Below, one piece after another: positions 44,886-53,262 of a stretch of DNA of 64,000 nt. A program made the translations under genes and the position numbers. Below the pieces are notes generated by a model, which did not search any database, was not told where the DNA came from, and saw only the letters and a program-made list of their open reading frames with translations. Source of the stretch: Bradyrhizobium manausense. GTDB taxonomy: Bacteria; Pseudomonadota; Alphaproteobacteria; Rhizobiales; Xanthobacteraceae. The DNA is taken from contig NZ_JAFCJI010000001.1 of the NCBI RefSeq assembly GCF_018131105.1, positions 3,162,001-3,226,000 on the forward strand, given 5' to 3'. Numbering within the stretch: position 1 is the stretch's first letter; each line of letters opens with the position of its first letter.

Positions 44886-45755
44886 TCACGCCTCCAGATG
44901 CCGGCCGGGAAACATCTGCCTGACGACGCCACCGACGCGGCCGAACAGGACCGAGACAATGTAGAACACGGTCGCCACCAGAATGACCGCAGGCCCCGAG
45001 GGCACGCGGGTCTGAAACGACAGCACGAGCCCGGCATAACCGGAGAGCGCGGCAGCGACCACCGCGATGCAGATCATGACCGTGAGATCGCGCGACCAGA
45101 ACCGCGCGATGCCCGCCGGCAGGATCATCAGGCCCACCGCGAGCAGCGTGCCGAGCGCCTGAAAGCCGTTGACGAGATTGATGACGACGAGTGCCAGGAA
45201 GGCGAGATGCGCCGGGCCCCCGGCACGGCTGACGGTGCGCAGGAAGAGTGGATCGACGCTCTCGATCACGAGGGGGCGATAGATCACGGCGAGCACCAGC
45301 AGTGTCACCGTGGCGTTGAAGGCAACGACCAGCAGCGTCTGGTCGTCCATGGCGAGGATGTTGCCGAACAGCACGTGCAGCAGGTCGATATTGGTGCCTT
45401 TGATCGAAACGATGGTGACGCCCAGCGCCAGCGAGGCCAGATAGAAGGTCGCGAGCGAGGCGTCCTCCTTCAGCCCGGTCGAGCGCGCGACCACGCCGGC
45501 AAGGATTGCAACCGCAAAGCCGGCGATCAGGCCACCGGCCGTCATAGCAAAAAGATTGAGGCCGGAGAGCAGGAAGCCGACGGCCGCGCCCGGCAGGATT
45601 GCATGTGCCATGGCATCGCCGACAAGGCTCATCCGCCGCAGCATCAGGAACACGCCGATCGGCGCGCCGGCGAGCGACAGCGCGATCACAGCGGCGAGCG
45701 CCCGCCGCATGAACTCGAATTCGGTGAACGGGCCGATCAGCGCGTCATAGATCAT
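44886..45755 (-). CDS. znuB: Zinc ABC transporter permease
   Basis: A 289-residue inner-membrane protein of the ABC-3 family with about eight hydrophobic helices. Motifs include RRMSLVGDAMAHAILPGAAV (residues 40-59), typical of ZnuB/MntB-type permeases. It forms the channel for metal ions delivered by ZnuA. The gene starts six bases after the ATPase stop and ends two bases before the ZnuA start. Confidence 0.93.
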   Translation of the reverse strand: MIYDALIGPFTEFEFMRRALAAVIALSLAGAPIGVFLMLRRMSLVGDAMAHAILPGAAVGFLLSGLNLFAMTAGGLIAGFAVAILAGVVARSTGLKEDASLATFYLASLALGVTIVSIKGTNIDLLHVLFGNILAMDDQTLLVVAFNATVTLLVLAVIYRPLVIESVDPLFLRTVSRAGGPAHLAFLALVVINLVNGFQALGTLLAVGLMILPAGIARFWSRDLTVMICIAVVAAALSGYAGLVLSFQTRVPSGPAVILVATVFYIVSVLFGRVGGVVRQMFPGRHLEA

Positions 45756-45761
45756 CAGGTA

Positions 45762-46517
45762 TCACGCCGCCCGCGAGGGGACATCGTCGGCCGCGCAGGC
45801 GGCGGCGCCGTCGTCGAAGGCCTCGCACATCCGCATCGCGACCACCAGGTTCTCGGGCGTCAGCGCCTCGGCCGTCGGTCCCCACGCCACCGGGCCACGC
45901 GCCAGCACCAGCGTCTCGCTGAAATGGGTGCGCACCATCTCCATGTCGTGCAGCGCGGCCAGCACGGTGCGACCCTCGCCGTGCCAGTGCTTCACCAGCG
46001 CGAGCAGATCCGTCGTGGTCTTGCTGTCGATGGCGTTGAAGGGCTCGTCGAGCACGATCAGGCGCGCATCCTGCAGCAGCACCCGCGCGAACAGCACGCG
46101 CTGCATCTGCCCACCCGAGAGCGTGCCGATTGGGCGGTTCTCGAAACCGTTGAGGCCGACAGCGGCGATCGCGCGGAGGATTTTTTCGCGCGCGGGCCGG
46201 CCGATGCCGCCGAACAAGCCAATCCCGCGCCACAAACCGGTGCCGACGAAATCGAACACCGAGATCGGGAAGGTGCGGTCGATGTCCGCGCTCTGCGGCA
46301 GATAGGCAATGTCGCGGCTATCAAGCCCGCCGAGATGGATGCTGCCGTCGAGCGGCCGCAGGATGCCGACGATGCCGCGCAGCAGCGTCGACTTGCCGGC
46401 ACCGTTGGGGCCGATCACCGCGACCAGGGCGCCTGATGCAATCTCGCCGTTGAGGTGGTGCACGGCCGGATGGCGGTCATAACCGAGCGTGACGTTGTGA
46501 AAGTGAAGTGCTGCCAT
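45762..46517 (-). CDS. znuC: Zinc ABC transporter ATP-binding protein
   Basis: A 251-residue ABC ATPase. Walker A is GPNGAGKST (about 37-45), the signature LSGGQMQRV (about 134-142), and Walker B LIVLDEP (about 155-161). Late Cys/Asp-rich residues (CEAFDDGAAACAADD) are unusual for ZnuC and could bind metal. ATG 46517 has GAGG five bases upstream. It begins two bases after the His-rich peptide gene ends. Confidence 0.92.
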   Translation of the reverse strand: MAALHFHNVTLGYDRHPAVHHLNGEIASGALVAVIGPNGAGKSTLLRGIVGILRPLDGSIHLGGLDSRDIAYLPQSADIDRTFPISVFDFVGTGLWRGIGLFGGIGRPAREKILRAIAAVGLNGFENRPIGTLSGGQMQRVLFARVLLQDARLIVLDEPFNAIDSKTTTDLLALVKHWHGEGRTVLAALHDMEMVRTHFSETLVLARGPVAWGPTAEALTPENLVVAMRMCEAFDDGAAACAADDVPSRAA

Positions 46518-46519
46518 GG

Positions 46520-46768
46520 TCACCTCATCGCCAGCCAGACGACGCCCCAGAGAAGGGCACAGACGGCGACGGCGGCCGAGAGGCGGCCTGCCATGGTCAT
46601 ACGCAGGATCGACCAGGGCGCAGCCTGGGCCGGGTGCGGCGAGGCCGCATCGTGGACATGCGCGTGGCTATGGTCGTGCCCGTGCGAATGCCCGTGGTCG
46701 TGGGAATGGCCGTGAGAGTGGCCATGAGCAGGGTCGTGATGGTGGGCGTGGGACGCGGCGGGAACCAT
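46520..46768 (-). CDS. His-rich single-pass membrane peptide, first gene of the zinc operon
   Basis: An 82-residue protein: the first 40 residues contain about 18 His alternating with Asp, Ser and Gly (HAHHHDPAHGHSHGHSHDHG), followed by a short linker and one membrane helix at the C-terminus (VAVCALLWGVVWLAMR). It should bind zinc or nickel and be tethered to the inner membrane. The Zur-like box lies only 6 bases upstream of the ATG, and no Shine-Dalgarno is visible, so the mRNA may be nearly leaderless. I do not recognise a family name. It may store or hand over zinc. Confidence 0.66.
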   Translation of the reverse strand: MVPAASHAHHHDPAHGHSHGHSHDHGHSHGHDHSHAHVHDAASPHPAQAAPWSILRMTMAGRLSAAVAVCALLWGVVWLAMR

Positions 46769-46774
46769 GCCAGG

Positions 46775-46793
46775 ACGTTATATTATAACATTA
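46775..46793 (-). promoter_or_regulatory. Zur-like zinc-repressor box overlapping the -10 element
   Basis: GTTATA-T-TATAAC (46777-46789 on the plus strand) is a near-perfect palindrome in the form of a Zur box (TGTTATA-N-TATAACA). On the minus strand it contains TATAAT, a consensus -10. Repressor binding would directly block RNA polymerase. It heads the leftward zinc operon. Confidence 0.78.
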
Positions 46794-46866
46794 CGCCTGT
46801 CCACGGCGGCGCAGGGCTTGCCGATCATCATCGCAATGGCGGAGTGGCCACAATTCCCCACAGCAA

Positions 46867-46894
46867 AGAGGCGGCCGCGCGAGCGACCGCCTCT
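46867..46894 (-). terminator. Hairpin after sodB
   Basis: AGAGGCGG (46867-46874) and CCGCCTCT (46887-46894) form an 8-bp stem with a 12-base loop, 47 bases past the sodB stop. On the minus strand a short T stretch follows. It lies between sodB and the zinc-operon promoter. Confidence 0.55.
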
Positions 46895-46940
46895 GTTGTT
46901 GTGTCATTTCGGGCCAGTGCGGCCGGACGACGAGACTAAA

Positions 46941-47537
46941 TTAGGCCTTCTCGAACAGGGACTCGACGTATTCCCAGTTCACGAGGTTCTCGACGAACGC
47001 CTTGAGATAGTCAGGACGGCGGTTGCGATAGTCGATGTAGTAGGAGTGCTCCCAGACGTCGCAGCCGAGGATCGGGGTGGCGCCATGCACCAGCGGATTC
47101 TCGCCGTTCGGGGTCTTGGAGATCTCGAGCTTGCCGTTCTTGACCTGGAGCCAGCACCAGCCGGAGCCGAACTGGCCGACGCCAGCCGCCTGGAAGTCGG
47201 TCTTGAACTTCTCGAAGCCGCCGAGGTCCTCGTTGATCTTCTTCTCGATCTTGCCCGGCAGCTTGGTGCCGCCGCCGTTGGGCTTCATCCAGCTCCAGAA
47301 GTGGATGTGGTTGTAGTGCTGGCCGGCGTTGTTGAACACCGCGGGGTTCTTGCCGAACGAGCCCTTGACGATCTCCTCAAGGGATTTGCCTTCCCATTCG
47401 GTGCCCTTGAGCGCGTTGTTGCCGTTGGTGACGTAGGCCTGATGATGCTTGTCGTGGTGGAATTCCAGCGTCTCCTTCGACATGAACTGGCCGAGGGCAT
47501 CATAGGCGTAAGGGAGAGGGGGCAGCGTAAAGGTCAT
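46941..47537 (-). CDS. sodB: Superoxide dismutase, Fe/Mn family
   Basis: A 198-residue enzyme that dismutates superoxide in the cytoplasm. The four metal ligands are His27 (FHHDKHH), His77 (NHIHFW), Asp160 and His164 (DVWEH). Gln73 in AGQHYNHIHF, within the position used by iron SODs for the active-site glutamine, and GSGWCWL support the iron or cambialistic type. ATG 47537 is the only sensible start. Confidence 0.95.
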   Translation of the reverse strand: MTFTLPPLPYAYDALGQFMSKETLEFHHDKHHQAYVTNGNNALKGTEWEGKSLEEIVKGSFGKNPAVFNNAGQHYNHIHFWSWMKPNGGGTKLPGKIEKKINEDLGGFEKFKTDFQAAGVGQFGSGWCWLQVKNGKLEISKTPNGENPLVHGATPILGCDVWEHSYYIDYRNRRPDYLKAFVENLVNWEYVESLFEKA

Positions 47538-47729
47538 GGGATGTTGTCCGCGACTGATGGGGAACTGGCTTAACGAGAACTCTTATAGAAGGTTCCTGCG
47601 CCGTTAAATACCGCCAATTTGCGAAAAGGCGCGATGCGACCGCATGGCCCATTTGCGTCCGGCCCGCGGATGGAATTAACTTCTCAGACCATTATTGCGA
47701 ATGAAATGTTTGACTTAAGGGGGGTTGAA

Positions 47730-48236
47730 ATGTCCAAATTCAAGTCCGCCTGTATCTTCACCACGCTCGCCAGTCTCGTCCTGTTGATGTCGGCCAAGAG
47801 CGAAGCCGCCAACGTCACGGCGCGCGCCAAATTCTCATTTGACGCGCTGGCCGATTGCCAGGAGCCTTCCGTGAAGGATTTTCCTGTTCATGCCGAGGGC
47901 ACTGGCATGCTGTCGACGGATCGCACCGCGACGCTCGACATGCAGTCCAATATCGAGGGCCATACGCAATACACAGCAAAGCTCGGCGCCAAGCCGACGG
48001 AAGCCACAGGCGGGTCGGCCGCGCTGCGCGTGGCGGGCAAGCACACGCTGAAAGCCGTGCGCGAATATCCAAACAATTACATCATCGTCTACATGACGGT
48101 GATTGGGAATGCATGCTCGCTGCGAATCGAGAACCGGCTAAAGCCGGGCAAGCGGCAATACGCCTTCGAGGGCAAGATAGGGACTGCCCTGTGCTCGAAA
48201 CCGCGGATCGTGCGTAGCGAGTGTACGCCGTATTGA
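47730..48236 (+). CDS. Small secreted protein of unknown function
   Basis: A 168-residue protein with a signal peptide ending near residue 27 (SEAAN). The mature part has four cysteines (CQEPS, NACSL, LCSKP, ECTPY) that could form two disulfides, and charged or threonine-rich stretches. ATG 47730 is preceded by AAGGGGGG. No family recognised. The gene is convergent with the caspase-like gene. Confidence 0.72.
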   Translation: MSKFKSACIFTTLASLVLLMSAKSEAANVTARAKFSFDALADCQEPSVKDFPVHAEGTGMLSTDRTATLDMQSNIEGHTQYTAKLGAKPTEATGGSAALRVAGKHTLKAVREYPNNYIIVYMTVIGNACSLRIENRLKPGKRQYAFEGKIGTALCSKPRIVRSECTPY

Positions 48237-48243
48237 ACGGCTC

Positions 48244-49692
48244 CTACTCGCAGAAGGAGTTGCCGCCATAGACGAAGCAATGCCGGCCGCCACCTCCCGT
48301 GGAACGCCGCGGGGTTGTCGTCGCCTTGCGTTCGGGCCGCTTCTCGCAGCTGTTCTTGGCACCGAGCACATAGCCTTCGTCGCAGACGATCCTGACGCAA
48401 GCTTCGCCGCTGGCGCGGAAACCGCGGTCGCACTCGAGCGGGCAAACGCGCCCGGCCTTGGCGCGGACGCTGTCCAGCGCATCGAGGCTTGCAAGCTTGA
48501 CGTCGAATTTGGTGCCGGCATTGTCGTTGAACGCGGTGAGCGCCCGCCGCGCGGACGCATCCCATTCGCCGCCAACATCGCCCGTCTTGCAACCGACCCG
48601 CTTCAATTCGGCCTGAAGCAGACGGGGAAGGTCGGGCGGCGGCGATGGCTCCGGCCTGGTTTCGGCCGGCGCGCGCGAGGCCACGGTCACTTCGACAGAC
48701 TTGGCCGGCTCTGTCGCCGGGGGCGTCGGCTTCGCCTCGACCTCCGGCGCCGAGGCCGTCAGCCTGCCCTGTTCCAGCTTGTTGCGCTGGGCCTTGGCAA
48801 GATCGGCATAGAAGCCGCTCGGATGTGCCGCGATGAAGGACTGCCACGCCTCCCGCGTGCCGACACGTTCGGCAAGCTCGTAGTCCGCGCGGATATCGGC
48901 GTTGGCGGCCGGGGCCGGCGCCACCGTCGGTACCAGCACGACGTCGTTGCCACCGAGCGAGCCATAGACGAACGGCTCCTGCTTGTTGCCGGTCGCATTC
49001 ATCACGTCATCACGAACCAGCCTGAACGCCTTGCCGAGCTCGAGGCCCGGCGTCCCCAGATGCTTCAGCAGGGCGGTCGTGAAGGGGCTGTTCCTGGTGT
49101 CGCCATCCTGGGCGGTCGATCCGCCCTTCGCCGCGAACGCAATGAGGGTGTTCGGCCGTGACGGCTCGACGCCCGCAAGACCCCTGCCGAGCGAACGCGA
49201 GGCCACCGTTCGCTTCATGCTCTTGACGAAGGGATTGTCCCGGCAGGCATCGAGGATGACGAGACGCAACTGCTTGGCCGGCTCGATGGCTTGCAGGATC
49301 CGGTCGAGCGAGATCGCCTCGTCATAGGCATCCGTGTCACGCTCCAGAACGGCATCGACCGGAATAAGATAGTTGGTCCCGTCGACCTCCATGCCGTGGC
49401 CGGCATAATAGATGACGGCTACATCGGCATCGCGCGTCTTCTCGGTGAAGTCGCGCAGCGCGCGCCGCATATCCGTGTTCTTCAGGTCACGGCGGCTCTC
49501 CACGACGTCGAAGGCGGCCTTCCTGAACAAGTCTGCAATGGCGCCGGCGTCATTGGCCGGATTGGCAAGCGCCACGACATTCTGGTAGTTGGAATTGCCG
49601 ACCACGAACGCCACGCGCTTGTCGGCCATCGCGGGGCCGCTGGCGCAGCAAACCAGCAAGACTGTCAGCAGAGGAGTGACCAGCCGGCGCAT
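48244..49692 (-). CDS. Exported caspase-like (peptidase C14) protein
   Basis: A 482-residue protein with a signal peptide ending near residue 23. The caspase-like domain (about 24-255) has the histidine in YYAGHG (His99) and the cysteine in DACRDNP (Cys150), which is the complete dyad of the orthocaspase/C14 family. A Pro/Ala-rich linker and a C-terminal Cys-containing region (about 400-482, with CDRGFRASGEACVRI and CDEGYVL) follow. Rhizobial members are often secreted or periplasmic; substrates and partners are unknown. The gene ends 7 bases from the convergent gene's stop. Confidence 0.88.
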   Translation of the reverse strand: MRRLVTPLLTVLLVCCASGPAMADKRVAFVVGNSNYQNVVALANPANDAGAIADLFRKAAFDVVESRRDLKNTDMRRALRDFTEKTRDADVAVIYYAGHGMEVDGTNYLIPVDAVLERDTDAYDEAISLDRILQAIEPAKQLRLVILDACRDNPFVKSMKRTVASRSLGRGLAGVEPSRPNTLIAFAAKGGSTAQDGDTRNSPFTTALLKHLGTPGLELGKAFRLVRDDVMNATGNKQEPFVYGSLGGNDVVLVPTVAPAPAANADIRADYELAERVGTREAWQSFIAAHPSGFYADLAKAQRNKLEQGRLTASAPEVEAKPTPPATEPAKSVEVTVASRAPAETRPEPSPPPDLPRLLQAELKRVGCKTGDVGGEWDASARRALTAFNDNAGTKFDVKLASLDALDSVRAKAGRVCPLECDRGFRASGEACVRIVCDEGYVLGAKNSCEKRPERKATTTPRRSTGGGGRHCFVYGGNSFCE

Positions 49693-49811
49693 CGAAACTC
49701 CCGCGTGTCAACGGGGGAAGCATACCATTCACCTGTATCCCGGCAACTGAGCGACGTCTGTGATAGAGATCACCGATCTCCCTACCGCCCCGCAACAAAT
49801 CCGCGACCGCC

Positions 49812-50339
49812 ATGAGCATCGAAATCGACATTCTGAACGGCGACGCCTCGTGGCGGATCGCGGAGCCGCTGCATCAGGCCGTCTGGGGACCGCAGATGAT
49901 CGCGGACAAGCCCTGGGGGCATCTCAAATGGGCAAATGCCGATCTGCGCGTGCTGATCGAGACGCCCGAGGACGGCCTCGTCTGCCATGTCGGCATCTAC
50001 TTCCGCACCATCACCTGGAACGGGCAGAAGGTGCATGTCGGCGGCATCGGCGGCGTTTGCACGCGCGAAGATCGGCGCGGCCGCGGTTATGCGACGGTGG
50101 CAATCGACGCGGCCGTGCATACCATGCGCGCCAACGAGGCCGTTCGCTTCGCGTTGCTCTTCTGCGAGCCACACAATTTCTCGTTCTACGAGACCCGCAG
50201 CTGGCTGCCCTTCAAAGGCGAGGTCTATTGCGAGCAACCGGAGGGGCGGATCCACTTCACCCACCTGGCGCCCTACGTCTTCCACATCGTCCGGGCGCCG
50301 ACGCTCGGCACGATCGACCTGTGCGGCCTTCCCTGGTGA
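49812..50339 (+). CDS. GNAT-family N-acetyltransferase
   Basis: A 175-residue protein. TREDRRGRGYATVAIDAAVHTM (roughly residues 84-105) is the GNAT acetyl-CoA-binding motif, and FALLFCEPHNFSFYETRSW is the next strand. The substrate is unknown and no close neighbour suggests one. Confidence 0.82.
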   Translation: MSIEIDILNGDASWRIAEPLHQAVWGPQMIADKPWGHLKWANADLRVLIETPEDGLVCHVGIYFRTITWNGQKVHVGGIGGVCTREDRRGRGYATVAIDAAVHTMRANEAVRFALLFCEPHNFSFYETRSWLPFKGEVYCEQPEGRIHFTHLAPYVFHIVRAPTLGTIDLCGLPW

Positions 50340-50440
50340 AGGCGTTGCTGGGGCAAATGAGCGCAGGAATGTGATTCCATCAGGCGTTGCACGATTCTGA
50401 TTTGCTGCTATGGAGACGCCCTCCATTCCGAGGCCCTTCC

Positions 50441-50881
50441 ATGTCCCGCAGATTCGCCGTTCTCGTCGTCTTCTTCGCTGCGCTGTCCGGCGCGACGGCC
50501 GCGCACGCGCAAAGCGCCGACGCGAGCGGGACCTGGCTCACTCAGGCCGGCGATGCGCGTGTGAAAATCAGCAAATGTGGCGGCGGCATCTGCGGCCATA
50601 TCGTCTGGCTGCGCGAGCCCATGGACACCGCGACCGGCCAGCCCGCGACCGACAGCAAGAATCCCAATCCCGCGCTCGCCAGGCGTCCGATGATCGGCTT
50701 GCCGCTATTCTCCGGCATGCAGCCCGCAGGCCCGAACAAATGGTCGGGCCAGATCTACAATGCCGATGACGGCAGCACCTATGCAAGCAGCGTCACCGCA
50801 ACGGGCGCAGAGACCTTACGGGTCGAGGGTTGCGTCGGCGCGCTCTGCGGCGGCGAGACCTGGACACGGGCGGGCCGCTAG
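50441..50881 (+). CDS. DUF2147-domain exported protein
   Basis: A 146-residue protein with a signal peptide ending near residue 24 (AHAQS). The mature part GTWLTQAGDARVKISKCGGGICGHIVWLR is the start of DUF2147, with CxGAxCGGETW at the end. The family is a small, disulfide-bearing periplasmic beta-barrel of unknown role. ATG 50441 was chosen because the signal peptide starts there. Its stop overlaps the stop of the convergent DUF3095 gene by four bases. Confidence 0.83.
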   Translation: MSRRFAVLVVFFAALSGATAAHAQSADASGTWLTQAGDARVKISKCGGGICGHIVWLREPMDTATGQPATDSKNPNPALARRPMIGLPLFSGMQPAGPNKWSGQIYNADDGSTYASSVTATGAETLRVEGCVGALCGGETWTRAGR

Positions 50882-52029
50882 GGCGCGGCCGCCGCCATCG
50901 CCTTCAGCGCCGTTGCCGCCGAGGCGTAGCCGCCGCGTGCGCCGTCGATGAAGTGCACGTGATCGCTGCGCAGCGCCGAGGGCGTGAAGCAGGTCATCAT
51001 CGCGGCATCCTGCGGATAAAGGCCGTAGCGTACGACGCCGTCGCGCGCAGCGGCGACGAGACGATCGCTCAGCGCTCGCTCGAGTTCCGGCGTGCAGTCG
51101 AGGATCATGCGCAGGCCGTCGTCATATTTGCGGAAGTCGGAATTCTCGACCACCTGGCGCTTGTAGACCTTTGGCAGGAAGCCGCCGGCCTTGATGTCGA
51201 AGCGCATCAGGACATAGGCGAAGAACGTGTAAGCGAGCAGGCCGACGCGGCGCCTAAACAACGAGCCGCCACGGATCGCCCGCGCCTCATAGTCTAGCCC
51301 TTGCGGCGGCCATTTCAACGGCGGTCCCTGCGGCGGCACCGGACGCCCCGCGTCCGGACTGCGCTCAACAAGATGGATGATGTCCTCGATCACCTTGCGG
51401 AACGCGAGCGGATCGGTGCCGGCGGCCGGCATCACCAGCACCGACAGGATCAGCCCGCGCGAAGCCGGCATCACCTCGAAGCGACAGGACAAACCCGAGA
51501 GATCGGGCTGAGCCCCTGACGGCGCTTCCGCAACGGCGAACTCGCCGCGCTTCATCGCGGCGTCAGCGAAGGCGAGCCCGCCGCCGGAGAACATCGCATA
51601 GGACAGATTGGCCGACGGACCGAAGCGCGCGACGCGCACATCGAGACGTTGCGCCCTTATGGCACTCATCGGCACCAGCGCAACGCGCATCTTCAGATCG
51701 AGGTCTTCCCGCACCCAGGTCGCGGTCGCGGCCAACGCGTCGCGCGCAGCATCGAGGTCGCCGGGTGCGACCGCAAAACTCGCGCCGTCGCCGCCGAACA
51801 CGAAAGGGAATTCGCGTCCCTCCAGCGCATTCGTCACCGCTGCGATCACGGCGGCTCCGGCCATGTTGACGGCCTTGTAGCGCTGCGCTGCGATCGCCTT
51901 GGTGGAATCGACGATGTCGGCGACGCCGACGCTCCAGTCTTCCGGCAGCGGCGAATAGAGCTTTGGCTCCATCAGCCGGGTGAAGCCGCGGAAGACAGGG
52001 ATGCTGCCGTAGAAGGATTCGGCTGTCAT
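50878..52029 (-). CDS. DUF3095 protein, nucleotide-cyclase-like
   Basis: A 383-residue cytoplasmic protein. The N-terminal third has VGVADIVDSTKAIAAQRYK (about 34-52) and EFPFVFGGDGASFAV (about 73-87), which mirror the two metal-binding regions of class III cyclases (the GGDG-type turn). DUF3095 is annotated as a cyclase-like family, but activity has not been demonstrated. The rest of the protein is unassigned. Confidence 0.8.
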   Translation of the reverse strand: MTAESFYGSIPVFRGFTRLMEPKLYSPLPEDWSVGVADIVDSTKAIAAQRYKAVNMAGAAVIAAVTNALEGREFPFVFGGDGASFAVAPGDLDAARDALAATATWVREDLDLKMRVALVPMSAIRAQRLDVRVARFGPSANLSYAMFSGGGLAFADAAMKRGEFAVAEAPSGAQPDLSGLSCRFEVMPASRGLILSVLVMPAAGTDPLAFRKVIEDIIHLVERSPDAGRPVPPQGPPLKWPPQGLDYEARAIRGGSLFRRRVGLLAYTFFAYVLMRFDIKAGGFLPKVYKRQVVENSDFRKYDDGLRMILDCTPELERALSDRLVAAARDGVVRYGLYPQDAAMMTCFTPSALRSDHVHFIDGARGGYASAATALKAMAAAAP

Positions 52030-52200
52030 CGCAGGAAGCCGGTCAAGTTTGCACGAGAACAGATACGGGGCGGGATCGATCGGGGTTCACCTTCCGGCTT
52101 TCCCGACCAACGGCGCATCATTGGCTGAAATGGACGACAACAACAAGATGCCGGAGCGGCCTCGCCCGGCGCCGTTCGTCAGCGATAGCGGGATGCGACG

Positions 52201-52416
52201 CTAATGCAGCTTCTCGTCCTGGCGCTTGCGCAATGCGGGTGACGGCGTGACATGACAGCCGATCAGGCGCACGAATTGCTGCGGATACATTTCGTGGCCG
52301 TGGCTGCCGGAATTTTGATGCGACATCGGCGGGCAGCGCGCATCGTCCAGCCTCGCAGGCGATGGCTCCGCAGGTGTCCGGCCCTGACTTGCAACGGTCG
52401 CATGAGGAGTGGCCAT
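52201..52416 (-). CDS. Small basic protein of unknown function
   Basis: A 71-residue protein. It contains the sequence MYPQQFVRLIGCHVTPSPAL and a Lys/Arg/Glu-rich end. GGGAG lies six bases before ATG 52416. The frame lies in a 500-bp gap between the DUF3095 and SDR genes and could be genuine, but nothing else supports it. The overlapping longer frame at 52118-52447 lacks such a site and I reject it. Confidence 0.5.
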   Translation of the reverse strand: MATPHATVASQGRTPAEPSPARLDDARCPPMSHQNSGSHGHEMYPQQFVRLIGCHVTPSPALRKRQDEKLH

Positions 52417-52539
52417 AGACTGCTCCCTGTCGTTTAGGGCAGTTCAATTGACATAATCAATCAATGACGAGGCATCTTACGACCAAATCCGGTTCGATGC
52501 TATGCGCCGGATCGACCCATTGCGACGGCCGAGGTCCCG

Positions 52540-53262
52540 TTACGCCGTATTCCCGGCGTCGATCGTGAAAACCGTGCCGGTGACGTTGCGACCGCCCTCG
52601 CCGAGCAGGTATTCCACCATGCGCGCGACGTCATCGGTCTCCGGCAAGCGGCGCAGCGCGCTGCGGCCGGCGATGCGCCTGCGGGCGTCGTCAGAGAGAT
52701 TGTGCGTCAGCTCGGTGTCGATGAAGCCGGGCGCAATCGCGTTCACGGTGATGCCGAGCTTGCCGACTTCACGCGCCAGCGAGCGGGTGAAGCCGGTGGC
52801 GGCAGCCTTGGTCGCGCCATAGACCGAGAGGCCGTTATAACCGGTCGTCGCAATGATCGAGGAGATGTTGATGATGCGGCCGGCACCATCCGCCATCATC
52901 TGGCGCGCGACATATTTGGTGAGGATGATCGGAGACAGCACATTAAGCTGCACCAGCGCCTCGATCTCCGAATTGTGCATGGTCGCGAGCAGGCCCTCGG
53001 TACCGAGGCCGGCATTGTTGATGAGGCCATAGGTCGGGCCAAACTCATCGCGGACGAGTTTTGCGAAAGCGGGGATCGCATCGATCACCGCGAGGTCGCA
53101 GGCGCGGAAATGCAGACGACCTTCCGACTCCGCGATCGCAGCCTTGAGCTCGTCGCTCTCGCGTCGCGCGGCCGCAATCACGTTGTAGCCGGCGCCGACC
53201 AGGCGCCTGCCGATCGCGAGACCGATGCCGCGGCTGCCGCCGGTGACGAGGACATTATGCAT
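52540..53262 (-). CDS. SDR-family oxidoreductase, FabG-like
   Basis: A 240-residue NADPH-dependent short-chain dehydrogenase, likely a ketoacyl reductase. TGGSRGIG (7-14) is the cofactor motif, NNAG (82-85) follows, and Ser134/135, Tyr148 and Lys152 (YGATK) are the catalytic residues. Its start overlaps the ligase stop by eight bases. In this setting it probably reduces an acyl-ACP or acyl-thioester intermediate made by the neighbouring genes. Confidence 0.88.
   Translation of the reverse strand: MHNVLVTGGSRGIGLAIGRRLVGAGYNVIAAARRESDELKAAIAESEGRLHFRACDLAVIDAIPAFAKLVRDEFGPTYGLINNAGLGTEGLLATMHNSEIEALVQLNVLSPIILTKYVARQMMADGAGRIINISSIIATTGYNGLSVYGATKAAATGFTRSLAREVGKLGITVNAIAPGFIDTELTHNLSDDARRRIAGRSALRRLPETDDVARMVEYLLGEGGRNVTGTVFTIDAGNTA

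Noticed and set aside
44898..46436. A 512-codon open frame on the plus strand
   Set aside because: It is antisense to the zinc permease and ATPase genes and shows no domain.
52118..52447. A 109-codon minus-strand frame
   Set aside because: It has no ribosome site and an arginine/cysteine-rich composition; the overlapping 71-residue frame has a good GGGAG and is preferred.
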